From RUG13091 sp045113315 (GTDB taxonomy: Bacteria; Bacillota_I; Bacilli_A; RFN20; CAG-826), in the NCBI GenBank assembly GCA_045113315.1, contig JBGUIX010000003.1:1-64000 (forward strand): a DNA stretch of 64,000 nt, read 5' to 3'. The notes below the pieces were generated by a model, which saw only the letters and a program-made list of their open reading frames with translations, made no database searches and was not told where the DNA came from. Positions 10,391-19,079 of this stretch are shown here, one piece after another. Both the position numbers and the translations under genes were made by a program. The number at the start of each line of letters is the position of its first letter. The first letter of the stretch is position 1.

Positions 10391-12244
10391 TTAATCGAAA
10401 TAAGTTAATGTAATAACGGCCTTTTCAGGAGTTACTTCGTCAAAACGTAATCCATAATTTAATGATGTTCCATCAGTAAATGTATTTCCGTTAAAGAAAT
10501 TAGGACCGTAATTAGTGTAGCCAGTATGATCGCCAATAGAGAAAGTATCACCGCTTCTCCATAAATCATCTTCATTCCAACAATGATAGATATCTTCAGC
10601 TTCAGGATCGGAGAATGTATTCACATTTCCTTTTTGTAATAGATGTAAGAAATGAGTGTTTTGATATTTTTCAACCATCGAATTAATGTTAGTGAAATAG
10701 CTACTTTGATTATCTTTATACCATTTCAAATAGTAGTTATGCCTATCACTATCAACATAAGCGTTATCTGTGGCTTCAAATATAACATCATCATCCCCTA
10801 AAGAAGAAAAATCATCCACCTCATATAATTTGTATTTATTAAAGAAAGTTTCATCCAGCTTATAAGATAAAATACTCGAATTAACGTGATAAATCTTTGC
10901 CCCATAGCCACAGTCTTGAATACCTTGATAAGTGCTATAGTGATAATCGTAATTATTATTACCAAGTTCGGGATTAATTAATTCAATCATTAAATATTCA
11001 TCAAATGGTGTGCCGTTCCAATTACCGGTCGGAATAATTAAACAATCACCCGAGGTTGTGGATGGTCTTAATGTAATTGTTTCTTCTTTCTTTTTAACTA
11101 ATTTATCTTCATTTACATAGTAAGGTTTATTCCAACCCACTAAAAATTTCGAAACAGAATTCCAGTCAAAAGCGTTATAAGATTGCATATCGAAGGAACC
11201 AGTATAATCGACACCATTACCTTCATAAGAAGTATCGTAATAATCTGGTAAACCTAACATGTGACCATGTTCATGGATAATGATTCTCGTGTTAGATCCA
11301 TCACTTGGAACTCCACCATAATCACCAGTATTTTGTAAAAATTGAATCGAAAACCATGAGAAAGCAGAAATCTTATAGTTAGTGAAATGTTCACCACCAA
11401 AATAAGACCATCTATAACCCCATAAATTAGTGTTATATTCAAAATCAGAAGCATAGATTAAATAATAACTATCAATAATTCCATCGCTATTGGTGTCATA
11501 TTCACTTAAATCCACTTCTGGATAATTAGCGATAAACCATTCAAATGATGAATAAACTAGTGATTGAGTGACATTAGAATTGTCTTTAGCTTCTTGTTTA
11601 GTAAATGGAGCGGCATACCATGAATCAGCCACTACCCCACTATAGTGGAGCTGATTAAAACTCGCTTCTTCATAATAACCTTTAAAACTTCTCCAACCAC
11701 ATTCTTCATTTGTGCCAAAAAATGATTTTTCAATAAATAAACGGTTCTCTTCCGTTGCTTTAGCGGTGTCATCGCTAAAATACAAAGGAATAACTAAAAC
11801 TTTTTGTTCGCCTTTGTTATTAACATTACTCGTCGAATTTATAGAATAATAATTAACATCTGTATCACTAACTTCTAATACTGATCCTTTGATTTCATTA
11901 CTGACTTTTACCTCACAACTCGCTTTAATATCAGTGTCTTTTAAACTAACTGTCACGACTGTTTGACCAGGACCAATACCAGTCACTTCACCACTAGAAT
12001 TAATCGAGGCAATTTTATTATCATTACTTACCCAGCTTAAAGGAGGAAGATTCTTCTTTTCACTTTTAACTTGGGCCACTAAGGTTATTGTTTCATTAAT
12101 ATCTAAACTAATTGATGATTCATTTAACGATATTTCAGCGGCGATATTTTCACTAGTGGGAAAATCACTTGTATTAATCTTTACCGTACAAGCGCTTAAA
12201 GCAAATATCGAGATGAATAGAGGAAAAAATAATTTAGTTTTCAT
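10391..12244 (-). CDS. M6-family metalloprotease lipoprotein with N-terminal Big2 domain
   Basis: 617 residues. The chosen start gives a lipoprotein signal (MKTKLFFPLF...FALSAC). The 16-codon upstream extension is rejected because the -10 hexamer falls inside it. A Big2 domain (about 35-110) precedes the M6 catalytic region with HEHGHMLGLPD as the zinc motif, and TNSDGIID just before it looks like a Ca-binding loop. CATAAT ends exactly 6 bases before the ATG and no Shine-Dalgarno is seen, so this mRNA may be leaderless. It is a paralogue of the protease at 8167-9684 and diverges from the MarR gene across a short promoter region. Confidence 0.9.
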   Translation of the reverse strand: MKTKLFFPLFISIFALSACTVKINTSDFPTSENIAAEISLNESSISLDINETITLVAQVKSEKKNLPPLSWVSNDNKIASINSSGEVTGIGPGQTVVTVSLKDTDIKASCEVKVSNEIKGSVLEVSDTDVNYYSINSTSNVNNKGEQKVLVIPLYFSDDTAKATEENRLFIEKSFFGTNEECGWRSFKGYYEEASFNQLHYSGVVADSWYAAPFTKQEAKDNSNVTQSLVYSSFEWFIANYPEVDLSEYDTNSDGIIDSYYLIYASDFEYNTNLWGYRWSYFGGEHFTNYKISAFSWFSIQFLQNTGDYGGVPSDGSNTRIIIHEHGHMLGLPDYYDTSYEGNGVDYTGSFDMQSYNAFDWNSVSKFLVGWNKPYYVNEDKLVKKKEETITLRPSTTSGDCLIIPTGNWNGTPFDEYLMIELINPELGNNNYDYHYSTYQGIQDCGYGAKIYHVNSSILSYKLDETFFNKYKLYEVDDFSSLGDDDVIFEATDNAYVDSDRHNYYLKWYKDNQSSYFTNINSMVEKYQNTHFLHLLQKGNVNTFSDPEAEDIYHCWNEDDLWRSGDTFSIGDHTGYTNYGPNFFNGNTFTDGTSLNYGLRFDEVTPEKAVITLTYFD

Positions 12245-12285
12245 GGAAGTATTATGTATCAAATCTTTATTTAAATAAATAAGAA

Positions 12286-12314
12286 TTGACAAGTTCGTAT
12301 GCGAACTATATCAT
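12286..12314 (+). promoter_or_regulatory. marR-ABC exporter promoter with palindromic operator in the spacer
   Basis: TTGACA (12286-12291), a 17-base spacer, and TATCAT (12309-12314). The spacer holds a perfect inverted repeat AGTTCG-TATG-CGAACT (12292-12307), exactly where a MarR dimer would block RNA polymerase, so autoregulation is likely. The ATG at 12324 comes only 9 bases after the -10, leaving a 5' UTR of about 0-3 bases and no Shine-Dalgarno. Confidence 0.85.
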
Positions 12315-12323
12315 TATTGGGCA

Positions 12324-12773
12324 ATGATTAATAAAGTAAGAAAAGATGACTATATATATTTAGTAAAACATTTATCGAAATTAATCGATCAAGATTTTGA
12401 TAGACGTTTATCGGAATATGGACTCACTTGTCAACAAGGAAGAATTTTATTCTTCGTTAATCGAAAAAGCGTTATTGAAAATCAAGAAGTTCATCAAAAC
12501 GATATCGAACAAGAATTTCACCTTTCTAAATCCACGGTCAGTGGTTTAGTAAAAAGGATGGAGAAAAAAGAAATTATTATCGTTAAAAAAGTTCCACCTT
12601 ATGCGATATTAGAACCGTCGCAAAAAGGAAAAGATATTATTATCCATCTAAAAAAGAATAAAGAAGATGCGATAGAGATGATACTTCATAACATCAAAAA
12701 AGAAGATCGGATAAAATTACAAAACATGTTATTAACGATGATTGATAATCTAGGAAAGGGGGAGAAATTATGA
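12324..12773 (+). CDS. MarR-family transcriptional regulator
   Basis: 149 residues with a winged-helix DNA-binding core (about 40-105): LTCQQGRILFFV, then EQEFHLSKSTVSGLVKRMEKK as the recognition-helix region. It is the first gene of a three-gene operon with a two-subunit multidrug-type ABC exporter. Its TGA overlaps the exporter ATG (ATGA). The palindrome inside its own promoter suggests it represses the operon until a ligand, probably an exporter substrate, releases it. Confidence 0.9.
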   Translation: MINKVRKDDYIYLVKHLSKLIDQDFDRRLSEYGLTCQQGRILFFVNRKSVIENQEVHQNDIEQEFHLSKSTVSGLVKRMEKKEIIIVKKVPPYAILEPSQKGKDIIIHLKKNKEDAIEMILHNIKKEDRIKLQNMLLTMIDNLGKGEKL

Positions 12774-14608
12774 TTAATAAAATTAAATTAATTCTTAAAT
12801 CATTACGTCAGTATAAAAAAGACGCGATTATAACGCCTATCTTTATGATTATCGAATCCGCGTTAGAGTGTGCCCTACCTTTTGTGATGTCAATCTTTGT
12901 AGATACGATTGAGAAAGTGACTTCTTTGGAAGATTTCACTACTTATTACCTATATGAAAATCCGAACTTTGGGGCTAATTTCCACGTCTCTTTATTAAAT
13001 CTTATTTTGATACTAATATCGATGGCCATTGTCTCATTAGTCTGTGGTATTTTAGGTGGGGTATTTGCTTCCCGCGCATCCGTCGGTTTAGCCTCGAATT
13101 TAAGAAGCGATTTATATAAGAAGTTAGAATCCTTCTCCTTTGCTAACATCGATAAATTCTCTGGTTCTAGTTTAGTGACGAGAATGACCACTGATATTCA
13201 AAATGTGCAAATGGCTTTCCAGATGATAATTAGAGCGGTTGTTAGAGCTCCTTTAATGATGATCTTCTCCGCGGTAATGGCTTTTATCGCCGGTGGAGAT
13301 ATGGCTTGGATCTTTGTGATATTAATTCCAGTGATCGGTTTCTTCTTATTCTTAATCATTAGATTTGCGATGAAAGTCTTTAGAAAAGTCTTTAAGAAAT
13401 ACGATAAATTAAACGAATCTGTCCAAGAAAACGTCTCCGCGATGCGCGTGGTTAAAGCTTATGTTCGTGAAGATTATGAAAAGAATAAATTTAACACGGC
13501 GAGTGACGGCATGACTGGAGAATTTATACATGGTGAAAAGATCGTTGCTTTAAATAACCCAGTGATGAATACATCAATTCACTTATCTAATATCTTAATT
13601 ATCGGTATCGGTTCATCGATTATCGCCAAAAGTGCTTCTTATGATGCGGTGAAAGATGAAATTAATTGGGGTGGGAAATTAACCATCGGCCAAATGTCAT
13701 CATTATTAACATATGGTATTCAAATCTTGATGTCACTGATGTTCATCTCCATGATTATGGTCATGTTAGTTTTATCATTAGAAGCGATTAGAAGAATCGG
13801 TGAAGTTTTAGAAGAAGAACCCACAATTAAAAATATTGATCATCCAATATATGAATTAGAGGATGGAAGTATTATCTTTAAAAAAGTTAATTTTAAATAT
13901 AAAGAAACCGCGGAAAAGAATACTTTAGAAAACATCAATATCAATATTAAATCAGGTGAGTTTATCGGTATTTTAGGTTCCACAGGAAGTGGTAAAACTT
14001 CTTTAGTCAACTTAATATCTCGTTTATATGATGTTAGTGAAGGTGAAGTTATCGTATCAGGTCATAATGTCAAAGAATATGATTTAGAAACATTAAGAGA
14101 TAATGTCGCGGTGGTTTTACAAAAGAACTTCTTATTCTCCGGAACGATTGAAGAGAATTTAAGATGGGGCGATATTAACGCTAGTGAAGAGGAAATCCAT
14201 AAAGCATGTCAAATCGCTCAAGCGGAAGAATTTATATTAGCCTTACCTAATAAATATCAAACTCGTATCGAACAAGGCGGCTCTAACGTTTCGGGTGGAC
14301 AAAAACAAAGATTATGTATCGCTAGAGCGTTATTAAAGAAACCAAAGATTTTAATCTTAGATGACTCCACTTCTGCGGTTGATACCAAAACTGATCGTTT
14401 GATTAGAAAAGGTTTAAAAGAAGATTTAAAAGAGACCACAAAGATTGTGATCGCCCAAAGAATATCCTCTATTGAAAGTGCGGATCAAATTATCATCATG
14501 GAAGATGGTCATATTAATGCTATCGGCACACATGATGAATTATTAAAGAATAACCATATTTATCAAGAAATCTATTACACACAAAATAGAACAGGAGGTG
14601 ATAAATAA
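12770..14608 (+). CDS. ABC exporter half-transporter, degenerate-site subunit
   Basis: 612 residues: an ABC-B type membrane domain (about 15-330, six helices) followed by an ATPase domain with Walker A GSTGSGKTS, signature SGGQKQ and Walker B ILILDDSTSAVD. The catalytic Glu after Walker B is Asp, and the H-loop is IVIAQRIS with Gln for His. This is the pattern of the non-catalytic subunit in heterodimeric exporters such as BmrC/BmrD, LmrC/LmrD and TM287/288. The gene overlaps marR by 4 bases with a GGGGGAG RBS, and its TAA overlaps the next ATG (TAATG). It probably exports drugs or lipophilic compounds with the next gene product. Confidence 0.9.
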   Translation: MINKIKLILKSLRQYKKDAIITPIFMIIESALECALPFVMSIFVDTIEKVTSLEDFTTYYLYENPNFGANFHVSLLNLILILISMAIVSLVCGILGGVFASRASVGLASNLRSDLYKKLESFSFANIDKFSGSSLVTRMTTDIQNVQMAFQMIIRAVVRAPLMMIFSAVMAFIAGGDMAWIFVILIPVIGFFLFLIIRFAMKVFRKVFKKYDKLNESVQENVSAMRVVKAYVREDYEKNKFNTASDGMTGEFIHGEKIVALNNPVMNTSIHLSNILIIGIGSSIIAKSASYDAVKDEINWGGKLTIGQMSSLLTYGIQILMSLMFISMIMVMLVLSLEAIRRIGEVLEEEPTIKNIDHPIYELEDGSIIFKKVNFKYKETAEKNTLENININIKSGEFIGILGSTGSGKTSLVNLISRLYDVSEGEVIVSGHNVKEYDLETLRDNVAVVLQKNFLFSGTIEENLRWGDINASEEEIHKACQIAQAEEFILALPNKYQTRIEQGGSNVSGGQKQRLCIARALLKKPKILILDDSTSAVDTKTDRLIRKGLKEDLKETTKIVIAQRISSIESADQIIIMEDGHINAIGTHDELLKNNHIYQEIYYTQNRTGGDK

Positions 14609-16581
14609 TGCCTCCAGTGAGAATTAAAGAAAGAGCGAGAGCGAAAAAAGGCACGCTCAAAAGATTATTTAAAGAATTATTTAAAAGATTCAAAGTTCAA
14701 CTGATTGTATCAGCGATTTGCATTGTTTTTAACATTTTTGCCAACCTTTGTTCATCTTTATTTATGAACTTTATCACCACGATTTTAACTAAAGCCATTA
14801 TTACCGGTGGTAATCCAATGGATATCACCGCGAGATATGAAGCGAAAGCGATGGGCTTTGTGATTCATAGTAATGTTACATTATTATTAATCATGCTTGG
14901 AGTTATCTATTTTATCGGTGTCTTTGCTTCATGGTTCTGGAACCGCAGCATGGCTATCGTCACTCAAAAATTCATGAACGAATTTAGAAAAGCGATGTTT
15001 AACCATATGCAAGATTTACCGATCAAATATTTCGACACTCATGCGCATGGTAGCATCATGTCTATCTACACAAATGATATCGATACGATTAGACAATTTA
15101 TCTCTCAAGCCTTACCTACCACATTAAGTGCGGGCTTGGCGATTGTCTTCTCCTTCATCGTTATGATGATGAACTCTATCTGGATGACATTAGTGGTTAT
15201 CTTCTGCGCTGTCTTAATGCTATTAAACACCATGTTTGTGGGTGGAACCGCGAGCAAATATTTCATCAAACAACAAAAACAAGTCGCTGTTGTGGAAGGA
15301 GATATCGAAGAAACCATCCAAGGTTTAAAAGTTATCAAAGTCTTCTCTCATGAAGATAAGTCCTTAGAAGAATTCGATAAGAAGAATGAATTACTGAGAA
15401 AACATTCTACAACCGCCAATATCGCTGGTAATACGATGATGCCAATAAACGGTAATATCGGTAACTTCATGTATGTTTTAACCGCGATTATGGGTGTAAT
15501 GATATTAGTTATTCCAGACTTTAAGAATTTAACAATATTTGAATACGCAAATGTGGAAAAAGAAACATTCTACGGTATTATTGTGAGCTTTCTAATGTTA
15601 TCAAGAATGTTCTCTAATAATATTAATAACTTCTCACAACAAGTCACCTTTATCGTCATGGGTATGGCGGGTGCTTCTCGTTGTTTCGATTTGCTTGATG
15701 AGCAAAAAGAAAAAGATGAAGGATATGTCACATTAGTGAATATGGAAAAGAATATTAACGGTGAATTAATAGAAACTAACCATAAAACTCCATATTATGC
15801 TTGGAAACATCCTCATAGTGCGGATGGCTCAATCACCTATACTGAACTAAAAGGTGACATCTTATTAACGGAAGTTGATTTTGGCTATACTAAAAATAAA
15901 ACAGTCTTACACAATATCTCTATTTACGCCCATCCAGGACAAAAGATTGCTTTCGTGGGTGCTACAGGTGCGGGTAAAACCACGATCACTAATCTATTAA
16001 ATAGATTTTATGACATCGCAGACGGCAAAATCAGATACGATGGCATAAATATTAATAAGATTAAAAAAGATGACTTACGTCGTTCATTAGGAATTGTTTT
16101 ACAAGAAACTAATCTATTTACCGGAACGGTGATGGAAAATATTAGATATGGTCGACTTGACGCGACTGATGAAGAAGTCTATGAAGCCGCGAAGATCGCT
16201 AATGCATATGACTTTATCACTCGTTTACCAGAAGGATTTAATACGATGCTAAAAGGTGATGGATCTAATTTAAGTCAAGGCCAAAGACAATTATTATCTA
16301 TCGCTCGTGCCGCAGTGGCTAACGCTCCTGTTATGATCTTAGATGAAGCTACTTCTTCTATCGATACTAGAACAGAAAAACTAGTCCAAGATGGTATGTA
16401 TAAATTAATGGAAGGTAGAACCGTATTCTTGATCGCTCATCGATTATCCACAATTCAAAACTGTGATGTCATTATGGTCTTAGACCACGGAAACATCATC
16501 GAAAGAGGTAATCATGAAGAATTAATCAAAAAGAAAGGTGTTTATTATCAGTTATATACTGGGGCCTTCGAATTAGAGTAA
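14608..16581 (+). CDS. ABC exporter half-transporter, catalytic subunit
   Basis: 657 residues. The membrane domain covers about 20-360. An approximately 50-residue linker with AWKHPHSADG, usual in LmrD/BmrD-type subunits, precedes the ATPase domain: Walker A GATGAGKTT, signature LSQGQRQ, Walker B MILDEATSSIDT, H-loop LIAHRLSTI. Glu and His are intact here while the signature is altered (LSQGQ), complementing the partner. The consensus ATP site is therefore built from this Walker pair plus the partner's SGGQ. An AGGAGG RBS stands before the start. The operon ends in a terminator 8 bases after the stop. Confidence 0.9.
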   Translation: MPPVRIKERARAKKGTLKRLFKELFKRFKVQLIVSAICIVFNIFANLCSSLFMNFITTILTKAIITGGNPMDITARYEAKAMGFVIHSNVTLLLIMLGVIYFIGVFASWFWNRSMAIVTQKFMNEFRKAMFNHMQDLPIKYFDTHAHGSIMSIYTNDIDTIRQFISQALPTTLSAGLAIVFSFIVMMMNSIWMTLVVIFCAVLMLLNTMFVGGTASKYFIKQQKQVAVVEGDIEETIQGLKVIKVFSHEDKSLEEFDKKNELLRKHSTTANIAGNTMMPINGNIGNFMYVLTAIMGVMILVIPDFKNLTIFEYANVEKETFYGIIVSFLMLSRMFSNNINNFSQQVTFIVMGMAGASRCFDLLDEQKEKDEGYVTLVNMEKNINGELIETNHKTPYYAWKHPHSADGSITYTELKGDILLTEVDFGYTKNKTVLHNISIYAHPGQKIAFVGATGAGKTTITNLLNRFYDIADGKIRYDGININKIKKDDLRRSLGIVLQETNLFTGTVMENIRYGRLDATDEEVYEAAKIANAYDFITRLPEGFNTMLKGDGSNLSQGQRQLLSIARAAVANAPVMILDEATSSIDTRTEKLVQDGMYKLMEGRTVFLIAHRLSTIQNCDVIMVLDHGNIIERGNHEELIKKKGVYYQLYTGAFELE

Positions 16582-16588
16582 AGAAAAC

Positions 16589-16617
16589 GGAGAACGTTAA
16601 GTTAAGTTCTCCTTTTT
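16589..16617 (+). terminator. Terminator of the marR-ABC operon
   Basis: GGAGAAC (16589-16595), a 10-base loop, GTTCTCC (16606-16612), then TTTTT. It is a clean 7-bp stem plus U-tract. Confidence 0.9.
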
Positions 16618-16627
16618 CATACCCTTA

Positions 16628-16702
16628 TTGGCCAGTTCATATTTTTTAAATCGGCCAATTTGTCCTATTTTTATTTACATGACTGGCCAATTAGTCTATT
16701 AT
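16628..16702 (+). promoter_or_regulatory. Promoter and GGCCA operator array of the mntA-hepT pair
   Basis: TTTACA (16674-16679), a 17-base spacer and TATTAT (16697-16702). Three GGCCA-centred sites precede the gene: TTGGCCAGT (16628-16636), CGGCCAATTTGTC (from 16652), and ACTGGCCAATTAGTC (16682-16696), the last filling the spacer. The first and third are perfect 9-base inverted copies; the second and third share GGCCAATTnGTC. They are good candidate sites for the HTH domain of the antitoxin. Confidence 0.7.
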
Positions 16703-16718
16703 AGATTTAGAGGAAAGT

Positions 16719-17210
16719 ATGACTTTAAGGGACTTAAGAAAGGAAAATAACCTAACGCAATTAGAAATGGCCCATCTTATCGGCATACCCGAAAGAACAT
16801 ATCGCCGATATGAAAATGACGAGAGCTATGGCGATAATCTAAAACGCCTCACTTTTTTTAATATTGTAAAAGAGAAATGCACCATTGATGAGACCAAAGG
16901 ATTATTAACAATTGAACAAATAAAAACTAAAGTTAAGGATGTCTTTGATGCCGATTACCCTGGACAGATTGATTTTTGTTATTTATTTGGCAGTTATGCG
17001 GAAGGTTTAGCCAAAGAAACTAGTGATGTTGATTTATATGTTTCTTCTTCTTTAACTGGTCTACGTTTTGTCGGTCTTATCGAAAAGCTAAGACAGGCTC
17101 TCCATAAAAAAGTAGATTTAATAAGAAGTAGCGAACTAAATAATAACATCGATCTAGTAAATGAAATCATGAGGAAAGGCATTAAGATTTATGACAATCA
17201 AAAACGATAG
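16719..17210 (+). CDS. mntA: MntA-type antitoxin: XRE HTH fused to minimal nucleotidyltransferase
   Basis: 163 residues. Residues 1-50 are an XRE-type helix-turn-helix (LTQLEMAHLIGIPERTYRRYEN). The C-terminal half is a minimal nucleotidyltransferase with the GSx10DxD motif (GSYAEGLAKETSDVD, about 91-105). In the HEPN/MNT family, MntA AMPylates the HepT toxin on a Tyr near its active site and so neutralises it. The HTH fusion should let the antitoxin repress its own operon through the GGCCA sites upstream. The RBS is GAGGAAAG close to the ATG. It overlaps hepT by 20 bases. Confidence 0.88.
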   Translation: MTLRDLRKENNLTQLEMAHLIGIPERTYRRYENDESYGDNLKRLTFFNIVKEKCTIDETKGLLTIEQIKTKVKDVFDADYPGQIDFCYLFGSYAEGLAKETSDVDLYVSSSLTGLRFVGLIEKLRQALHKKVDLIRSSELNNNIDLVNEIMRKGIKIYDNQKR

Positions 17211-17523
17211 TCATTACATGGAAAAAGCCTTACAAGAAATCGCTATTATCATTAAATACACTGCGGGTATGTCCTATGAAGAATTCATGTCTGATATGAG
17301 AAATATTGACACCACAATATTTAGGCTTGAACAGTTAATTGAACAGATTAAACATTTATCAGAAGAATTCAAAACTAGTCATAAGGAAATACCTTGGGGT
17401 GACATAATAGGCTTCAGAAACGGTCTAGTACATGAATATGGCTCCACTGATTATTCAACAGTTTATGAAGTAGTTCATAAAGATATCTATGAGTTAAAAG
17501 AACTGTTTGAACAAAACGTTTAA
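17191..17523 (+). CDS. hepT: HepT-type HEPN toxin
   Basis: 110 residues, all-helical HEPN fold, with the RX4HXY motif RNGLVHEY (Arg76, His81, Tyr83) that forms the RNase site and contains the tyrosine modified by MntA in characterised systems. It follows mntA with a 20-base overlap and an AGGAAAGG RBS inside mntA, the usual antitoxin-first order. A toxic RNase held in check by MntA, with a role in plasmid/island maintenance or phage response, is expected from the family. Confidence 0.88.
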   Translation: MTIKNDSHYMEKALQEIAIIIKYTAGMSYEEFMSDMRNIDTTIFRLEQLIEQIKHLSEEFKTSHKEIPWGDIIGFRNGLVHEYGSTDYSTVYEVVHKDIYELKELFEQNV

Positions 17524-17531
17524 TTAATTAT

Positions 17532-17569
17532 AAAAACAAGGAATGCATTCAACACATTTCCTTGTTTTT
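17532..17569. terminator. Bidirectional terminator between hepT and the HTH membrane protein gene
   Basis: AAAAACAAGGAA ... TTCCTTGTTTTT form a stem with A- and T-tracts on both sides, placed between two convergent genes (stops at 17523 and 17573). Confidence 0.85.
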
Positions 17570-17572
17570 GTT

Positions 17573-18295
17573 TTAGTCTTCGTCGTCTTCTTCGCTCTTA
17601 AGAACGTATTTATCAATCACTCCCCCGATGATGTAATAAGCGGGGATAGTTAAGAATAAGAACCAATATACTTCCCAACCTTTAAATCCATAGTGTTGGC
17701 CTAATATACCTAAGCTACAATAAACCATCACTATTAAGATTGGATAAGCAAAATGAGTAATCTTTCTTTTAATAACCATCGAACAAGCTGAACCAACGAC
17801 TGGTCCTAATAAGAATAAGACCCAACCAACTTTCCAACCGATATTATTATCTTTCCATAATAATCCCATGAGGATATAACCAATTAGCGCTAAACCAAAG
17901 ATGGTTGTGCTAACAATCCATGATACCTTTTCACTCTTTGATAAGGTCTTATTAATAGTGTGGCCTTTTTCATCTTTAAGATGGATATGTCCATCACTAG
18001 CAATATGAACTTCATTGCCTTCATCATCTTTTAGATGGATACCTTCTTCTTTATTATTATCCTTATTATTAATATTTATATTATTAGATTCTTCTTCTCT
18101 ACCTAATAAGACATCCACGGATGTATCTAATATATCCGCAAGAAAAGATAAGACTAATATATCAGGAGAAGATAAATCATTTTCCCATTTCGATACCGCT
18201 TGTGGGGAGATGATAATACGAGAAGCGATATCTTCTTGTGTATAACCTTTTTCTTTTCTTAATCTAGCAAGTCTTTGACCGAATGTTTCTTTCAT
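17573..18295 (-). CDS. XRE-family HTH regulator with C-terminal membrane domain
   Basis: 240 residues. A canonical HTH_3 domain (about 5-60, YTQEDIASRIIISPQAVSKWEN) is followed by a polar stretch with two HIHLKD-like repeats (about 85-115) and four hydrophobic helices with an acidic tail. It is a membrane-tethered one-component regulator of a kind common in Firmicutes, probably sensing an envelope signal. Its upstream region holds two AGTAGAGTTTA direct repeats 40 bases apart, which are plausible target sites. Confidence 0.8.
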   Translation of the reverse strand: MKETFGQRLARLRKEKGYTQEDIASRIIISPQAVSKWENDLSSPDILVLSFLADILDTSVDVLLGREEESNNININNKDNNKEEGIHLKDDEGNEVHIASDGHIHLKDEKGHTINKTLSKSEKVSWIVSTTIFGLALIGYILMGLLWKDNNIGWKVGWVLFLLGPVVGSACSMVIKRKITHFAYPILIVMVYCSLGILGQHYGFKGWEVYWFLFLTIPAYYIIGGVIDKYVLKSEEDDED

Positions 18296-18344
18296 ATTTT
18301 TGACCGTCCTTTTTCTTTACGGATTTAGTTTATTATTTATTATT

Positions 18345-18395
18345 AGTAGAGTTTATAACTAGTTTGTTGATTCACTCAACCATCAGTAGAGTTTA
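18345..18395. repeat. Pair of AGTAGAGTTTA direct repeats upstream of the HTH gene
   Basis: AGTAGAGTTTA occurs at 18345-18355 and again at 18385-18395, 40 bases (about four helical turns) apart, in the promoter region of the HTH membrane protein. On the minus strand TTGAGT, 16 bases and TATAAA lie between or across them. This is a likely operator pair for autoregulation. Confidence 0.5.
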
Positions 18396-18419
18396 AAAAA
18401 ATAAAGGATAAATCCTTTA
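18394..18419 (-). terminator. Terminator of the endonuclease/lipoprotein operon
   Basis: On the minus strand TAAAGG-ATTTAT-CCTTTA is followed by a run of seven T, downstream of the lipoprotein stop at 18439. Confidence 0.75.
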
Positions 18420-18438
18420 AATTTTTATATTTATTTTA

Positions 18439-19074
18439 TTATAAATAAGTAATTGTTAATGAATTAAGAGCTACTCTACCAGAATTACCTTCATTATTAT
18501 AATTAGTCATCGTAATTGAAGTTATTGGAGTTTCAAAACTAAATTCTTCTTCAATAGAAGGAACAAAGCTTGGATCAGTAAGTGTTAAATTGATTGAATT
18601 ATCACCGACATTAAATTTAGCGATTTTATCGATATTCATTTCACTAGTTGTTTCATTATATTTCATGAAGTTTCTAACATTAACTTTAATCGAGGTGACT
18701 TGTTTAGCAAAATTAAAGGTCATAGAACCAGTGTGCTTTGCACTACCAAATGTTAAAGATGTATCACTAGTGTCTCCAACTGGTTGGAAGAATATTGTTT
18801 CCGCGGTATAAGAAGATATAAAGCCATCAAGCATGTTAGTTAAAGCAATATCACCTTTTTTAGATGAATCACTTCCTTCAATCGCTGAAGCTGGTGTAAA
18901 ACCTTCTCTAGTATTAGAACCTAAGAATGTAAATGTTTTTGTGTTACCACTAGATTGACTAGTGGATGTTTCTTCTTGATTAGAATCAGTATTATTAGAT
19001 TCTTTATTCTTTTTAGGTGTACAACCTATTAATAGAATTAATAAAGGTAAACTATATAATAATTTCTTATTCAT
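18439..19074 (-). CDS. Lipoprotein of unknown function
   Basis: 211 residues. The lipoprotein signal has the lipobox LLIGC, followed by a Ser/Thr/Asn/Gln-rich linker to about residue 47 and a beta-rich domain. The start lies 5 bases after the stop of the anchored endonuclease gene, so the two are almost certainly one operon, and the product may work with that nuclease at the cell surface. I do not recognise a family. Confidence 0.75.
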   Translation of the reverse strand: MNKKLLYSLPLLILLIGCTPKKNKESNNTDSNQEETSTSQSSGNTKTFTFLGSNTREGFTPASAIEGSDSSKKGDIALTNMLDGFISSYTAETIFFQPVGDTSDTSLTFGSAKHTGSMTFNFAKQVTSIKVNVRNFMKYNETTSEMNIDKIAKFNVGDNSINLTLTDPSFVPSIEEEFSFETPITSITMTNYNNEGNSGRVALNSLTITYL

Positions 19075-19079
19075 ATAAT

